From: Lichenostomus cassidix
Lineage: Eukaryota; Chordata; Aves; Passeriformes; Meliphagidae
Assembly: GCA_008360975.2 (NCBI GenBank)
Contig: CM039196.1
Span: 5,994,263 to 6,058,262, forward strand
DNA length: 64,000 nucleotides
Reading direction: 5' to 3'
Positions 33,558 through 45,110 of this stretch are shown piece after piece. Position 1 is the stretch's first letter, and each line of letters opens with the position of its first letter. The notes under the pieces were generated by a model. The model worked only from the letters and a program-made list of their open reading frames with translations. It made no database searches and was not told where the DNA came from. The position numbers and the translations under genes are program-made.

Positions 33558-34099
33558 TTTTCCTTCCCTGTTAAAAGAAATTTCCATCTCTTTTAACAGA
33601 AGTGACTTATTGTAAGGCACAGGAAAAAGAAAGTTTAATAAGTTTAATAGGTACCTCCTATTTTGGATTCCAAGGTTTAAAAGAAGCAAATACATTTAAA
33701 AGAGGGCACAGATTGCAATCCTGCAGCACTCCACACAAGGCAGCCAGTTCCAGTGCTGGCATGACTGCTTTCATATCCATCACTATTTGATTTTATAATG
33801 GTATCTAATTACCTTTCACAGCATAGAAGACAGACTTAAAAACTGTCCTATATATTTTTTTCTCTAATTGCTAAGTACTGAACTTGCTTGTAGTGATTCA
33901 CAGGCTGCTCTCATCTTCCTGGGTGCACCAGTCAGCTCCCAGCAGCGCATTTTTGGTATATTTGTAAAAACTTAGTATCAGATGGTTATTGTGGTGCAGA
34001 CAGCCCCTTGCTAAGAGACCCCAAGAGCTGCCTCTCCCTCCTGCCAGAGCCAGGGGTGTCCCACAGCCCCTCCTGCCCCTCCAAGCAGCAGCAGCAGCT
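33558..34099. other. Unassigned spacer
   Basis: AT-rich left half, GC-richer right half with a (CAG)n run of about five units at 34084-34099. No coding call. Confidence 0.45.
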
Positions 34100-34240
34100 G
34101 AGAGGATCAAGCCGCGCTTGTGTCGCTTTGATGTTCCCAGGTGGAAGGAGCTTTAGCGGCGCGCTGGAGTGTTGTTTTTACACAAGATTTATCAGCACAG
34201 TTAACACAGCGGCACAGAGCTGCTCTCTGAGCATGTCCTG
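34100..34240. promoter_or_regulatory. Candidate regulatory island with TCF-like site
   Basis: CpG-bearing AAGCCGCGCTTG and TTAGCGGCGCGCTGG flank a TCF/LEF-type CTTTGATG at 34126-34133. Then come AGATTTATCAGC and CAGTTAACACAGCGG. Compact, CpG-retaining and motif-dense, but the assignment is inference. Confidence 0.33.
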
Positions 34241-34720
34241 AATGGCAATGAGCGCTGCCCAGCCCGGCTGCTGCTGCAGGTAGGGCTGACACTCACCTTC
34301 AAAGGGCTTTACAAACATCAGCCTCACCTCCGGCTCCCCAAGGAGGGGAGGGAGGAGCAGAGGTCATAGTCTGGCTTTGTGATGGGCTTGGGAGAGCCAG
34401 GATTCAAAAGAGATTTAAGTATCTTATTCTCACACAGACATTTATACAGGGCTTATACATTGTACTGCCTGGAGGAACCTTGTGCTTCGGCATGCAAGAC
34501 TTTTGGTGGGTTAGGAAATATTTTATCCTGAGCTGTGTAATTTTTCAATATCCAACAGGATGGGCTGTTCTGTGAAATAGAGTTCTCAGGCAGAAGCTTT
34601 GTTGAATTTTAACAGAGACACATCAATGAATCCACACTGATATCCCAGGGAGATCAAACAGGCGGCTAGAAAAATTACAGGAGAAAGCATCTGGGATCCT
34701 TTGGGGGAAAACTGTCAAAG
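34241..34720. other. Unassigned spacer
   Basis: No feature recognised. A possible left continuation of the following CR1 remnant could not be followed. Confidence 0.45.
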
Positions 34721-34774
34721 TATCATAGGAAAATATAAAGCTTGATGGGGTATCAAGAGGTCATCCAGTCCAGT
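34721..34774 (-). mobile_element. Decayed CR1 LINE tail
   Basis: TATCATAGG followed about 30 bases later by AGAGGTCATCCAGTCCAG is the reverse complement of a CR1 3' end (compare the plus-strand copy at 33471-33557). Divergence is high and only about 54 bases are traceable, so it is an old insertion. A related L3/CR1-like family is the alternative. Confidence 0.6.
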
Positions 34775-35810
34775 GTTTATAAACCTTTAAAAATCACTTA
34801 ACTCCTAAATCTAGAAGTCACATACCACTTTGTGCACTGCTGGCACATCTGCCTCACTTGCAAACCTAACCAATATTTGGACCAATGCTAAAATATGTAT
34901 TTTTTTCCTATTTTATTTTTTTAATTCCCTGCATGATTTCTTCCTTCCTGGTTGTCTTCTGAGCTACCATGGGATGTCCTGTGAACACTTGGCCTCACCT
35001 TACAAAGTCACAGGTGCCAACAAAACCATCCACACCAGCTCAGGACAAACTGCAATTCCCTTCAGCGACATTCTGGCTCCATCCCACACCTCACCCCACC
35101 ATCTGTGGCTCCCCTGCCTCACCTCTGTGGGCACTGCACAGGGACATGATCAGTTATGTGCTTCTAAAAACAGAGCCACCCTTCATCTACCTCTTGCAAA
35201 AACATTCCCAGTTTCTTCCAGTCAAAGCTGGGATGGATAAGTCCAACAAAAGCGAATGGGTCTTACTGGATTTGCAAAGAGAGATTGCTTTGAGGTACTC
35301 AGACCTCTGTGGACAGCACGTTTTACTGATCCAGCTGTCAAAGGCAAGAGCCCAGCAATTAAAATCAATATTATGCCTCTAATCCTTGTGGCTCACTGTC
35401 CTGCCCTAATTTGACTGTCTCCTGAGCTACCCTTTGCTATAGGGAAGGTTTATTATTGCCAGACACTGAGAGCAGATAAGTTGTGCAAACTCTGTACAAG
35501 ATCCTCCTGATCTCACCCAGAGCCAATCCCACCTCTCCTAAATCTTGGTCCAGGACTATGGACCCATAGCCATCCACCCATCAGGATGCACAACCTTGGG
35601 GATGGCCAAGCAGCTATTTTCCATATTCATACACAAAACCATCCCCCTATCAGGATTCAAAGCCTTTGATACGACACCAAGTGGGGTTTGGTTGTTTTTC
35701 TCCACATATTTGGGCAGATGGAAGCAAGCATTTCCCACACCTTTCCCACACCTCCTCCCCGGAACAAGCCCAGCCCATCCAACTCCTTTCCCAGCCACAG
35801 GAACCGCAGC
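34775..35810. other. Unassigned spacer
   Basis: Two overlapping plus frames of about 136 codons (34830-35240, 34969-35382) are in different phases over the same DNA and match no family. A pyrimidine-rich run lies near 34900-34960. Confidence 0.45.
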
Positions 35811-36190
35811 CCTGTGTGGTTTGTGTACGTAACTAATGCGCCGAGGTCTGTTTTTTGTTTAAATAGCTGTGAAAAGCAGAGTGTGTGTTTTACCCAGAGA
35901 TATATTACACTTGATTAGCCGGGGCGCTGGAGCGCGAATGCTACAACAGGAGACGGACGTGCTTAACCAGTGGTTGGAGCCTCGCTGGGTACCGTGGGGT
36001 CAAGGGAAAGATTAACTATATCTGACTGCCGTGTCAAAACACTCAATTGCAGCATTTATAAACCCACAGAACTAGTTGCCTCGGTCGGCAGAGCAGATTT
36101 ATTTCCCTCCGCGCAGCTCCCGTGATAAAAGCTGGGGCTGAGTTTTGTTTTCGGCTCCTGCCAAAGGGCAGGAGATCTGAAAAGTTCAGG
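35811..36190. promoter_or_regulatory. CpG-retaining candidate regulatory element
   Basis: About 18 CpGs by eye within some 360 bases of only average GC, e.g. ACTAATGCGCCGAGG, TTAGCCGGGGCGCTGGAGCG, GGAGACGGACGTGC, CCTCGGTCGGCAGAG and CCTCCGCGCAGC. They are interleaved with AT-rich motifs such as TTTGTTTAAATAGC (SOX/FOX-like), GATTAACTATATC and GCATTTATAAACC. High CpG retention in moderate-GC sequence is unusual here and suggests constraint or a hypomethylated element. No coding frame spans it. Confidence 0.45.
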
Positions 36191-37647
36191 TGGAGATGGG
36201 AAGCTTTCAATATCTTCAGAGAGAAAAAAAAATCCAGGGGGAAAGATGGTGATTTTTCAGTTGTCTCTGCTTATGGCTGACCCACAGACAGGTGTGTAAT
36301 TCAGCTCTGTGAGTTACTTGTCTAAACACTCCTTTAATGGGAAAAAAAAAATCCCATTTTTCTGCTCTTCAACAGGTGTAACACACACATAATAACTTCT
36401 GGTTTACACTCAACAACCTTGTGAAAAAGAAAGTCCTACTTTTCACGCCAGGGATGTTTGGGTTTTATTGCTCTGCAGAATGCTATAAATGTGTTTCTGC
36501 ACAAAACAAGTTAAAGGTGACCCCTGAAGAGAGGTTCCCAAGGGAGCCCTCCCACTTCAAAATCAGCATCTTTTCAGGACACTGTGTTTTAAACTCATGG
36601 TTAGGTTTGGAAATGTACATACAGCTCCTCAAGTGCAAGTTTAGTCCTTTTTATCTCAGTATACATCTCCACTCAAACATATTGAGTGATGCCCATTGTG
36701 AGCAGACAACTGCAGTGTGTGGCCACTGAGAAGAAGAATTTGGGCAGCTGGGATGACCATTAAAAAAAAACAAAACAAAACCCCCCCGCCATCTCTGCAG
36801 CTTCATGATATATACATGACTAAGGAAAAAAGCTTTGCTTCCTTTCTGTTCCCAAACTCAAGAATTTTACCTCTCAGCATCCAGACTCAATTCTATCCAA
36901 CTTATTGTCACTGCAAATTTTTGCATATCAAACTCAGCAGTCATCGTGTGATGTTAATTACAGCTTATTCCTCCCTATTTTATTTTTCACTTTTGATTCC
37001 AGGGGCAGGACCAGTGTGTCCAAGAGATACTAAAACTAGAAGAGTTCATCCTTCAAAGCCTCCCAGGTGTTTCTTAGCCTACCCCAGGCCCTGTGGACTG
37101 CTCAGCTCGAGGTTCAAGGATTCCTGCTCTATCCAGCACAGCCATGCCCATGTCAGCCTGGCAGGAGACACAGACAGGACTTCTTTGCTCAAGTCACAGG
37201 AATGTCTCTGGGTAGAGACTGACTGGATAAACCAGATGCTTCAGCACTCTGAGCTATGCTGCAGGGGTGCAATTTTGTTTTTAAACCGCACTTAGCAGCG
37301 TTCTGACTTGCAGGTTTCACTTTTTAATAGTAAACACCTTCTGTAGGTGCCAGAGAACATTTCAAAGCATTTCAGTGGAGTCCTTTTACCTCCACAGCCT
37401 GGGGGCACATACACTGAAACAACAGCTGAAATCCAATTACTGAGGAATATTCCCAAGTGCATTTCCATAGGTAATTTGTTAGTCTGTTGGAACATGCAAA
37501 GTGATTTTTCTCCACTTCTTGATGCTGTACCACAGGCTCCCAGATTTCTATCCAAATCAAAGGGTAACTACCACTGGAGAGGAATCCACATGACCAGGAG
37601 AACAACCTGCCAGCACTTTCCAGGACCCAGGCCTCAGCTTTTGATTT
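36191..37647. other. Unassigned spacer with A-rich/C-run microsatellite
   Basis: A-rich runs at 36221-36231 and 36342-36350. At about 36761-36788, A9 and two CAAAA-type units run into C8. A 192-codon plus frame (36717-37295) begins in that low-complexity tract and has no recognisable domain. A small patch near 36925-36970 (TTGCATATC, GTTAATTACAGC) is AT-rich. Confidence 0.45.
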
Positions 37648-37723
37648 GACAAGAAGTCCATCAGCCCAGACCCACCACAATCCCTGACAAGGAGTCCATC
37701 AGCCCAGACCCACCACAATCCCT
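37648..37723 (+). repeat. 38-base tandem duplication
   Basis: Two adjacent 38-base units (37648-37685 and 37686-37723) differ at a single base (AAGAAG versus AAGGAG near the left end of the unit). Near identity implies a recent local duplication, likely polymorphic. Confidence 0.95.
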
Positions 37724-38520
37724 GCTACCACCTGAGATTCTCATTGCCCAATCGGTTTGATGCATAAAGACATAAGAAGCCTGAGAGTATTTTCCCCTCA
37801 GCATCCTGTTTATTGATTTAGCAAGGAGCTGACACAGATGTGCAGTTCTGGAGACAAGCTGTAATGCAATCCCTTCATCTGCTGTCACTCAAAATCACAC
37901 GAGCTGGCTGCTGCCATAAGGGTAGGAGTGGCCACCCTGCTCATGTTGGGACTGTGAACAACCCAGCCAGGAGCTCTGTCCTCGTTAGGGAGGTACCCCA
38001 GACTGCCACCACATCTGTGCTGGATGTGCCAACCACAGCACGTGAAATGTTGTGCCCAGGAAACCTCCACGTGCTGGGTACACACAGAGACAGCCACCAT
38101 GCCTTTCCCTTCTCCTCACAGACAAAGAAAGGGAACCATGGCATGAACCAGCCCAGAAGTCAATGTTGTGATGGCCCTGCTTGGGGTGTTCTCCCACCCC
38201 CCTGGGGGTTCCCACACTGCCAACCCAGGGGGAGAACCCCAGGTGGGTCCCTCACAACCACGTCAGTGACACAGGACAGGTTCACAGCATGGGCTGGCTG
38301 CTAGGCTGGCACCCCATCTGCTCCTCTCCCCAGTCAGTATCATCCCCAGGGGTGAAATATCATTGGAAATCGGTCTGGTTTTAGAAAGAGGAGACAAAAA
38401 TTAAATAGACAAAGTTTGGGTCAGAGTGACAAGGAACATAATCAGAAAAGAGCATAGATGAACTGCCTGTGAGTTAAAGATAATTCAGGGCAAATTAAAG
38501 CATCTGAACTCCTACTGAGA
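37724..38520. other. Unassigned spacer
   Basis: GC-richer with CACGTG near 38040 and 38069. Frames of 154 codons (37840-38304 plus) and about 70 codons on the minus strand overlap. No gene is called. Confidence 0.45.
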
Positions 38521-38537
38521 GCCACTGATTTAGAATT

Positions 38538-38803
38538 ATGAAGTTAACTTACAGCAATCATTTTCTATATGAAAGCAATTACGGATGGGTTAAAAGCTTC
38601 TGTTATTATGGATTGTGTATGGCTGCCACAGAGGGTTCAGTCTCCCAGGATGAAATTTTAGCCTTGGTGAAAAACTACTACATCCTGTATGCCAAATCTT
38701 GTTCACCCATCAGAAAGTCATTGAACATCAGACATTTTATTAACCAATGCAAATGCAGGCAGCCAGGGAGAGGTAGATAGGGAACATCCTGCTCGCCAAT
38801 AAA
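38538..38803 (+). other. 80-codon open frame followed by AATAAA (doubtful)
   Basis: An ATG-initiated frame at 38538-38780 ends in TAG, and AATAAA follows at 38798-38803, 18 bases past the stop. The predicted peptide has mixed charge, several aromatic and cysteine residues and fewer prolines than most chance frames here. I know no homologous family, no splice acceptor is convincing and the DNA is AT-rich like the other regulatory-looking islands. Most likely non-coding; a terminal exon or short retro-derived fragment is possible. Confidence 0.12.
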
Positions 38804-39400
38804 GCACATACACACAAATCACCATGGTTCACTTCCCAAAATAATCACACAGGCTCAAACACACAGCTGTGATGGATGGCAAATTTCCAAGTCTTAATGC
38901 ATCAGAAAGCAGAACTGTTGTTTGAAGTGGTCATCTCTTGAGGGGAAGAGAAAAGTCGGGGAAAAGCTTGTGAGAAACCTGCAAGCACAGGGCCATCCCC
39001 AGGAACAGCCTGGTGGTGCCTGCAGGAAGGTCACCAGCCGTGGTGACAGTGGCCTCCTGCATCTGCTGCCACCAGGGCAGAGCCTCCAAAGCAGAGCCAG
39101 CAGCAGCTCCCACAAGGTGATGGCAGAGAGCAACAGCTCAGCTCCTGCTCTCACCCCTGGGCAGGAGAAATGGGGCATTTGGGGTCTGGGGGCACAGCCT
39201 CTCCTGGGATAGACCATCCACATCCCCACTGCCCCCAAAACTCGAGCCAGAGCCCCCCAGGACAGCTGCCTGCCCCCAAACCAGCCCCAGCCCAGCCACG
39301 GGTTCACATAGCAACAGCTTGCAAATGGAGCTGACGAAACCACTTACCCAAACAATCTATTATACTGAGCCTCTTCCTTCTCTTCATTCTTAATTGGGCT
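38804..39400. other. Unassigned spacer
   Basis: GC-rich, with a 149-codon minus frame (38894-39343) opposed by a 96-codon plus frame. No feature recognised. Confidence 0.5.
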
Positions 39401-39560
39401 TTATTTCTTGTTTGGTGTTTTCTGAGCAGTTAAACGAGTTGACAGACCTTTTGTTTCTGGAATGAAAATGAGATTTTGACTGCAATGTGCATGGCAATGA
39501 GCCGAGTGTGTGAGGGCATCTCCATCATGTGTCTTTCGGGGATGAGATTTGGGAGGGAGG
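39401..39560. promoter_or_regulatory. Weak candidate regulatory island
   Basis: AT-rich with TTAAACGAGTTGAC, GAAAATGAGATTTTGAC, AATGAGCCGAGTG and TCTTTCGGGG; isolated CpGs in AT-rich context. Weak. Confidence 0.22.
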
Positions 39561-42480
39561 GGGGAAAGGGAAAGACTTTGTGGAAACAAATGGTTCTCAC
39601 ACAGAGGTGTTCCATCAGAAGGGGTAACAGTGCAGATATTTGGATTTCTCCTGCCGGGAAGTGACAGCCAGCCTGGCCCCTGTGCCCACCAGAGGCAGGG
39701 AGCAGCCTTGGGGCACTGCAGGCATTGTTCAGCTCCCAGGGCAGGGAAACATTTCCCCCACAGGGGCCAAGAGGGACTCAGCCCAGGGCTCTGATGGTCA
39801 GCATGGATCCATAATTGACAGCTGCAACAAATGAAATTGAGCAGCTGGACTCAGAGGGTTATGCTAACAGCACTGAAGGCAGCAGTGCTGCAAAGGCAGG
39901 GAGGAAGCAAAGCTCATGCATAATGCACGAGGGGGAAACCCACAGCACTGACAGCAAGGGCTAAATGCTGCTCTCAGAGAGGCTGAAGGCAGAGATCTCA
40001 TTGGATTCAATAAAATCTGAGTCCTAGTGAGGAGACAGGGCAGCTCTTCTCAACCCACCATCCTCCACTCCATCCTTCCAGAGGACACCCCAGATCCTGC
40101 TCCTCTGGCTCACCCCAGGGTAAGCACAGAGATATTTCAGCAGCAGGCTGTGAGCCTGAATCCTCAGAGGCACTTCTGTGTTCTGCTGCTAATTCCATCA
40201 GTGCAGGAAAACCTCCCCACGTGCTACACACAGCCAGCAGAACTGTGGGTGAACGAGGCAGAGGCTGCTCTTGGTTTTCCCAGAAAGTCTGTGGCAAAGC
40301 ACAGCTCCAGGCACTAAATGAACAGTGGAGCATCCTCCCTGCAGCTTTTGGGAACTTTAGGGGCTGGTGCCCTGCGTGGGCTCCTGGCTCAAAGGGAAAC
40401 GTGATAAATAAGTGAAACAAAGCTTTGCATTCCCAGAAATGCCCTGCTGAGCTGGACTTGGATTCTTTATTACCACCTGAAAAACGCTGTTTAAAGTGGT
40501 ATCTTTTGGGGGGAAATCCCCAGACTGGCCATAAAAACTGATAAATGATCACTGGGAAGCAACAAAAGAACAAACTCAATCTTTTTCCCTTTCTGCCCAT
40601 CTTTTTTATGCATGTTTTCCATAGCACAGTCAACACAAGAAATGGCACCTATTTAGCACTATTGATCCAGCTTACTTCAGTAACAAACCACATTAAGTTA
40701 AAATCAATACCAGCCACTCTTAAACTGATTTAGGAGTGTCCACACAAAGGGGCTCACACCAGTTTAGACAGATCTGCTTTGTGGCCAATTTAGTTAAAAT
40801 ATGCAATCTAGGGACTGATCTGTGCCGTGAGCAGCTGGGAGGCATTAATTCCCAGGGTTCAAAGGCATCAAGTCCCAAGAGTCATCAATGGCTCTCAAGG
40901 GACAGGATAGAGAACAGTCACTGACAAAAATCCATCTTTCTTGGCAAAACATACAGGTTTCACTCACTTTAGAAGCCAAAAAGATGGGGGAAACCCAAAG
41001 AAATCTGAATTAACCTCTGAGTTAATTTACTTCTGCAGTTCAAACTTTGCATTAAAAAAAAAAATTGAAAAGAGAGTAAACTGAAGCTGCTGGAGACAAA
41101 CAGCTCAGAAAGCTGTTTTATTTCTCCCCCTGGAATATTTACTCCATGACACACATGCACTGCAGATCCCTGTGCCCACAATAAATCCAGCAGCACTGGG
41201 CTTGGCAGCTCAGGCTGCAGCAGCAGCCAAGTGACCAAGGTTAGGAAATGCAGCAGGAGGAAGAGTTTGACAGTGCTGTTTATCACAGCAACTGGGTTTG
41301 TCACCTTCTGCTGGTTCAACAGCCAAGGGTGTGAGGTGTGCAGGACAGGCTGAGGTGAGCCCTGGGGAGCTCAGCACAGATTCCATCACACACTTGACAT
41401 TGTGGCATCACAGGCTGTAAATCTCCTCAGCACAACCGAGGGGAAGAGGAGTCTGACTTCAGAGGAGATGAAGTTTTAATGTTCAGTCAAGTGCAAGCTC
41501 AAGGGTCTCCATCAGATGTGATGCCAGGGAAAAGCTCCAAGAAAAGGTTTGGTGTTACACTTGCTGGCCAAGGGGAGGGAGCCCAGGCCATGTGAGGTCC
41601 TGCTGCCCTGTGCCTCAGCACCCAAAAAAAGCTGACACATCATAGAGAAATCAGTACAGACTATGTGAGGCTTGAGCTTTGGAGGGAAACCCTCAAAAGT
41701 TTGTTCAGGACTTGGGGATTCTTGGAGCAAACAGCATCAGGCTCACGTAGTTCTGATTCATGATTTTTCATCATTCTATAGCAATGGAGAGAAGGAAATA
41801 GCAGGCTCCTCATCCCGTGCTTTTTGCCCACAATATCAGAAAAATATCACCTTTGTAGCTCTTTTACACCTTGGAGAAAAATATGAAAAAGTATCATGCC
41901 AGTGTTGTTTGGTTTAAAACCAGATCTGCAGGTTTCAGGTGTCCCTGAGCTGGTGATGCTAACAGCCATGGGATGTTCTCAGAGCATCCACACAGCACTG
42001 TCACATCAGCACAGGAACCTCCCACCGAGCCCTTCAGCCACGGGAAATACACACCTCCAGCCTCTAAACCCTGTGAATTGATTTCCCCTCCTGCCTCCTT
42101 TCTCCCCACTCCCTCCCTGCAGCTGCAGGCACCATTTCCCATCCCTGCTCATTACCTTGGGAGATCAGCATCAGCCAACCCACTGAAAACCTTCCAAAAG
42201 GCAGGAAACACCACACTTCATTGCTGCTTATCCACCTACAAAATATGCATGTTCAGGCATCTTCTCACCTCAGCTGCTTTTAAACCTGCCACTCAGAAGT
42301 GGTTTGGGGCTTAAGTTTCAGGCTGTAACTCTGCTTTGTGATTTTCTGGGTACCTGGAAGAGATTTTGAAATGGTTTTCCCTGCTGTTACCAGGTAATGA
42401 TTTGTTTCACAGAAAGAGTCAAGAGTTATACTTATGTTGCTGAATTAAACACAGGAATGTTTTGGAAATAGAAATAAACC
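39561..42480. other. Long spacer, no gene recognised
   Basis: A 213-codon minus frame at 40007-40648 and other frames of 60-116 codons lack family signatures. Small AT-rich patches at 39800-39840 (CATAATTGACAGC, ATGAAATTGAGC), 39918-39930 (CATGCATAATGC) and 40395-40550 (CGTGATAAATAAG, CTGATAAATGATCACTGG) might be minor elements. An A11 run lies near 41052-41063. Confidence 0.42.
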
Positions 42481-43020
42481 TTTTCAGGTTTTATTATTTT
42501 TTTTGCTTTAAAGCCTCAGGTGCTAGAAATCAGCTTCCACTGTTCCATAAAAATGGAATGGGAAGGAATGGGTAATTTCCCTGCATAAATAAATAAGGTA
42601 AAGAAAAAAAAAAAACACTTTCCACGTATTGCTGCTGGGTGTAGAGCATTCCCAAAGAGGGACAAATCCTGCTGACATGTCGTGCCTGGGGTCTCCAAGG
42701 GCAGCAGGCACACAGATCCCAGGAGCCAAGCAGGGTTTGGTGCTTGCATCCCAAGCTCCAGGGCAAGGGATCATACTTGAGATCCCTGTGCACCACCACA
42801 TCTCCACACTACCCGTTCAACCACCCCTGAGCACCAAATCCCACCCTACACTGGAATCAAACACATCTAGGAGCAGCCAACACACTTCCCCAGCACTGAA
42901 ATCCTCATTCAGCAGGCAAAACCCTCCCAATCCCACTGCTTCCAGAGCCCACAGCTGAGCTGGGAGGACTGGCATCTGTCAGCAGGCTTAATGCTGCAGC
43001 TGAGAGAAGAGCCAAGGCTT
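42481..43020. other. Unassigned spacer with A/T runs
   Basis: T8 near 42491-42500 and A12 near 42605-42616. Overlapping minus frames at 42516-42807 all translate the same A/T run. No feature recognised. Confidence 0.45.
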
Positions 43021-43120
43021 TGTGGGCTGTGACACGTGATGACAAATGTGATCGAGGGCACCGACCACGTGGCTGTGATTATATCAGGGTTATTGGCAGA
43101 GAAAGACAGCATGAGGCCCA
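43021..43120. promoter_or_regulatory. Candidate element with two CACGTG E-boxes
   Basis: Perfect E-boxes CACGTG at 43033-43038 and 43066-43071 lie 33 bases apart. TGACACGTGATGAC forms a palindromic context for the first, and GTGATTATATCAGG follows the second. CpGs are retained in GTGATCGAGG and CACCGACC. MYC/USF/CLOCK-type or MITF-type factors bind this core; which, if any, acts here is unknown. Confidence 0.3.
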
Positions 43121-44130
43121 CATGGCCATTTAGGGCCTTCCCTGGTGCAGAGAAGGAGAGAAAATCCCTTCTGAAGGTGCTCCATTGCAGGGAAATGGGG
43201 ATTAAGAGGCTTCCTCTGGTGAGCAGCTACTTTGCAAATCAGCAAATCTAAAGAGAAAACCTAGAGCCTTATGGGCACAAAGCCCACGTTTGTAGAAGCT
43301 TCTGCTGAGGATGCTGAAGAGCATCCTCACTGCCAGGTGCTAATGCCACCTGCACTGGTGGTGGTCAGAGGGTGACATTTGTTGTGGTCTCTTCCTTCAG
43401 AACACGTAAACACATTTTTACAGTGCCAAGAGCACTTTGCAACAGGAGGACTTAAACCCAGTTGCAAAGTGTGCTGCATGCAGTGATAAGAAATTAATCT
43501 ATTTTCACTGTCTAATCTAATGTGTGTGGCAAGGCTCCTGCCACTCTGCTGGACCCACTCTGAGCTAATCTGAGGGAGCACAATATGCTCTGCCCAGCTC
43601 ACTCTATTTCTGCTTTTCTCAGAGCCATGAGAGGAGCTGGCATGGGAAAAATCTGCAAAAAAACACCTCTGAGCCCAACATCCAAACCCCTCACCAGCCT
43701 TTGTGGTATATACAGCCACTCCTTCATTCAGCTGGATTCACAAAGAATGCCACAGGCCAAGCTGGTTTTGCATTATTCCAGAGAAAAATAAAAGTATATT
43801 TTCTGGGGGGTTTGAGGTTTCGAAGGAAGCGTTCAGTGCCCGTTGACCACATCCTCACAGCCATTCCTGCTCTGCATTTCTGACAGGAGTTAAACACATG
43901 TAACCCTCCCTGCAGTGCCCTTACAGCAAGACCTGAGGGCTTGCTCAGGATGCTGAGGCTGCTTCCACCACTTTCTTATCTTTTTTTTCTTCACTCCCCC
44001 CCTCTGAAGGTCCGACATTACAATTGCTCTCATGCTGTGGCCATGAGCAGTGATCAGCTCAGGGCACCTGGCTCTGTTTGCAGCCTGCTATTGATTCAGC
44101 AGATTCAGAGATTAAGAAAGTGGCTTTACC
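43121..44130. other. Unassigned spacer
   Basis: A 130-codon minus frame at 43327-43719 has no recognisable domain. T and C runs lie near 43981-44003. No feature recognised. Confidence 0.45.
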
Positions 44131-44310
44131 ACATCCTGGCAATATAAAGATGAAAAAAAAAATTAAAAAAAAAAAAAATCAAAAAGCCATAAACGAAGGT
44201 TTGTTTAATCAGGGTTTGCAAAGTGCTGAGAGATACTCAGACCTCGTTAAGTACAGACTAACATCTCTAATCGCCGAGTGTCAAGATGTACAGAGCTGCC
44301 TGTAGACATG
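44131..44310. promoter_or_regulatory. Weak candidate regulatory island after an A-rich run
   Basis: A-rich low complexity at 44152-44186 (A10, A14 and A5 runs), then GTTTGTTTAATCAGGG, CAGACCTCGTTAAGTAC and CTCTAATCGCCGAGTG. CpGs are retained with TAAT cores. The A-rich run could be the scar of an old insertion. Confidence 0.25.
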
Positions 44311-44590
44311 GAGAGGCACTCGGCCCACTAAAGCACCCCTGTTCCATCACTCCTGGAGTATCTGTGAGCCTGGGGCTGGATTTACCAGGAGATCGGATGC
44401 CTCCCAATGAATACATGAGATTTGAATGCAGCTGGGATGGGGCTTCAGCTGGGTGAGAGAGCACAGGATCAGCACTCCATGGTCCAGGGGCATCTCTGGG
44501 CTTTCAGGCTGCTTTGGCTGCCAAAACAGAACACTTTGCCTTTGAGACAGAGCACCAGGAGAACCACAGTGCCTCCAGCCACACTACCTC
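44311..44590. other. Unassigned spacer
   Basis: No element recognised. Confidence 0.45.
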
Positions 44591-45110
44591 CAGACTAAAT
44601 CACATCTCCTCTTCCTTACCTTCAAGGCAATAAATGCAAGAGAGGATTTCTTGCTTTTCACAAGTGCGACAGAACATGCATTCGTTAATTTACACGGGAG
44701 GTATGGGGGGAGGTGAAGCCAGTTCAATAAATTCTCCCAGACTTTTGGTTTGAAACAAACAACTCTGCAGATCCAGACTGTAGATGTCACAGCAGAGGCT
44801 TTTATCCAGATGAGCTGTGTGTTCAACAGGGTGACTAAAATGCTTCAAGAAAATTAAAAATAAAAAGAAGAAACCCAGAGAGGGTGGAGGCAACGGCACC
44901 ACTCTCTACAAAAGGCAACGTATCGCTGACACGTTGTTTGAACTCCCAGTGGTGTATTAAAAAAATAAAAATAAACCCCCTCTGAACCACAGCTGCATCC
45001 TCAGCTCTCGCTGCTGTGTTATTTTAGCTCGGAGGGAAAAACGACATTGCTAATGCCTTTTTCTTCTCTCTTCCCCCCCACCCAGAGAGGAAGAAGTGTT
45101 TGTTTTCCTT
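44591..45110. promoter_or_regulatory. Candidate regulatory block
   Basis: Includes CATGCATTCGTTAATTTACACGG near 44673, GTATCGCTGACACGTTG near 44920, GGTGTATTAAAAAAATAAAAATAAACC near 44951, and TTATTTTAGCTCGGAGG with AAAACGACATTGCTAATGCC near 45021-45056. Homeodomain, FOX-like and CpG-retaining motifs alternate. Right boundary at a C-rich run near 45075-45083. Confidence 0.35.

Noticed and set aside
40007..40648. 213-codon minus-strand frame
   Set aside because: No family resemblance, low-complexity start from A/T-rich DNA, and other frames overlap it.
44152..44186. A-rich run as poly(A) tail of a processed pseudogene
   Set aside because: Interrupted by T residues, and the sequence to its left is not transcript-like or preceded by a polyadenylation signal at the usual distance.
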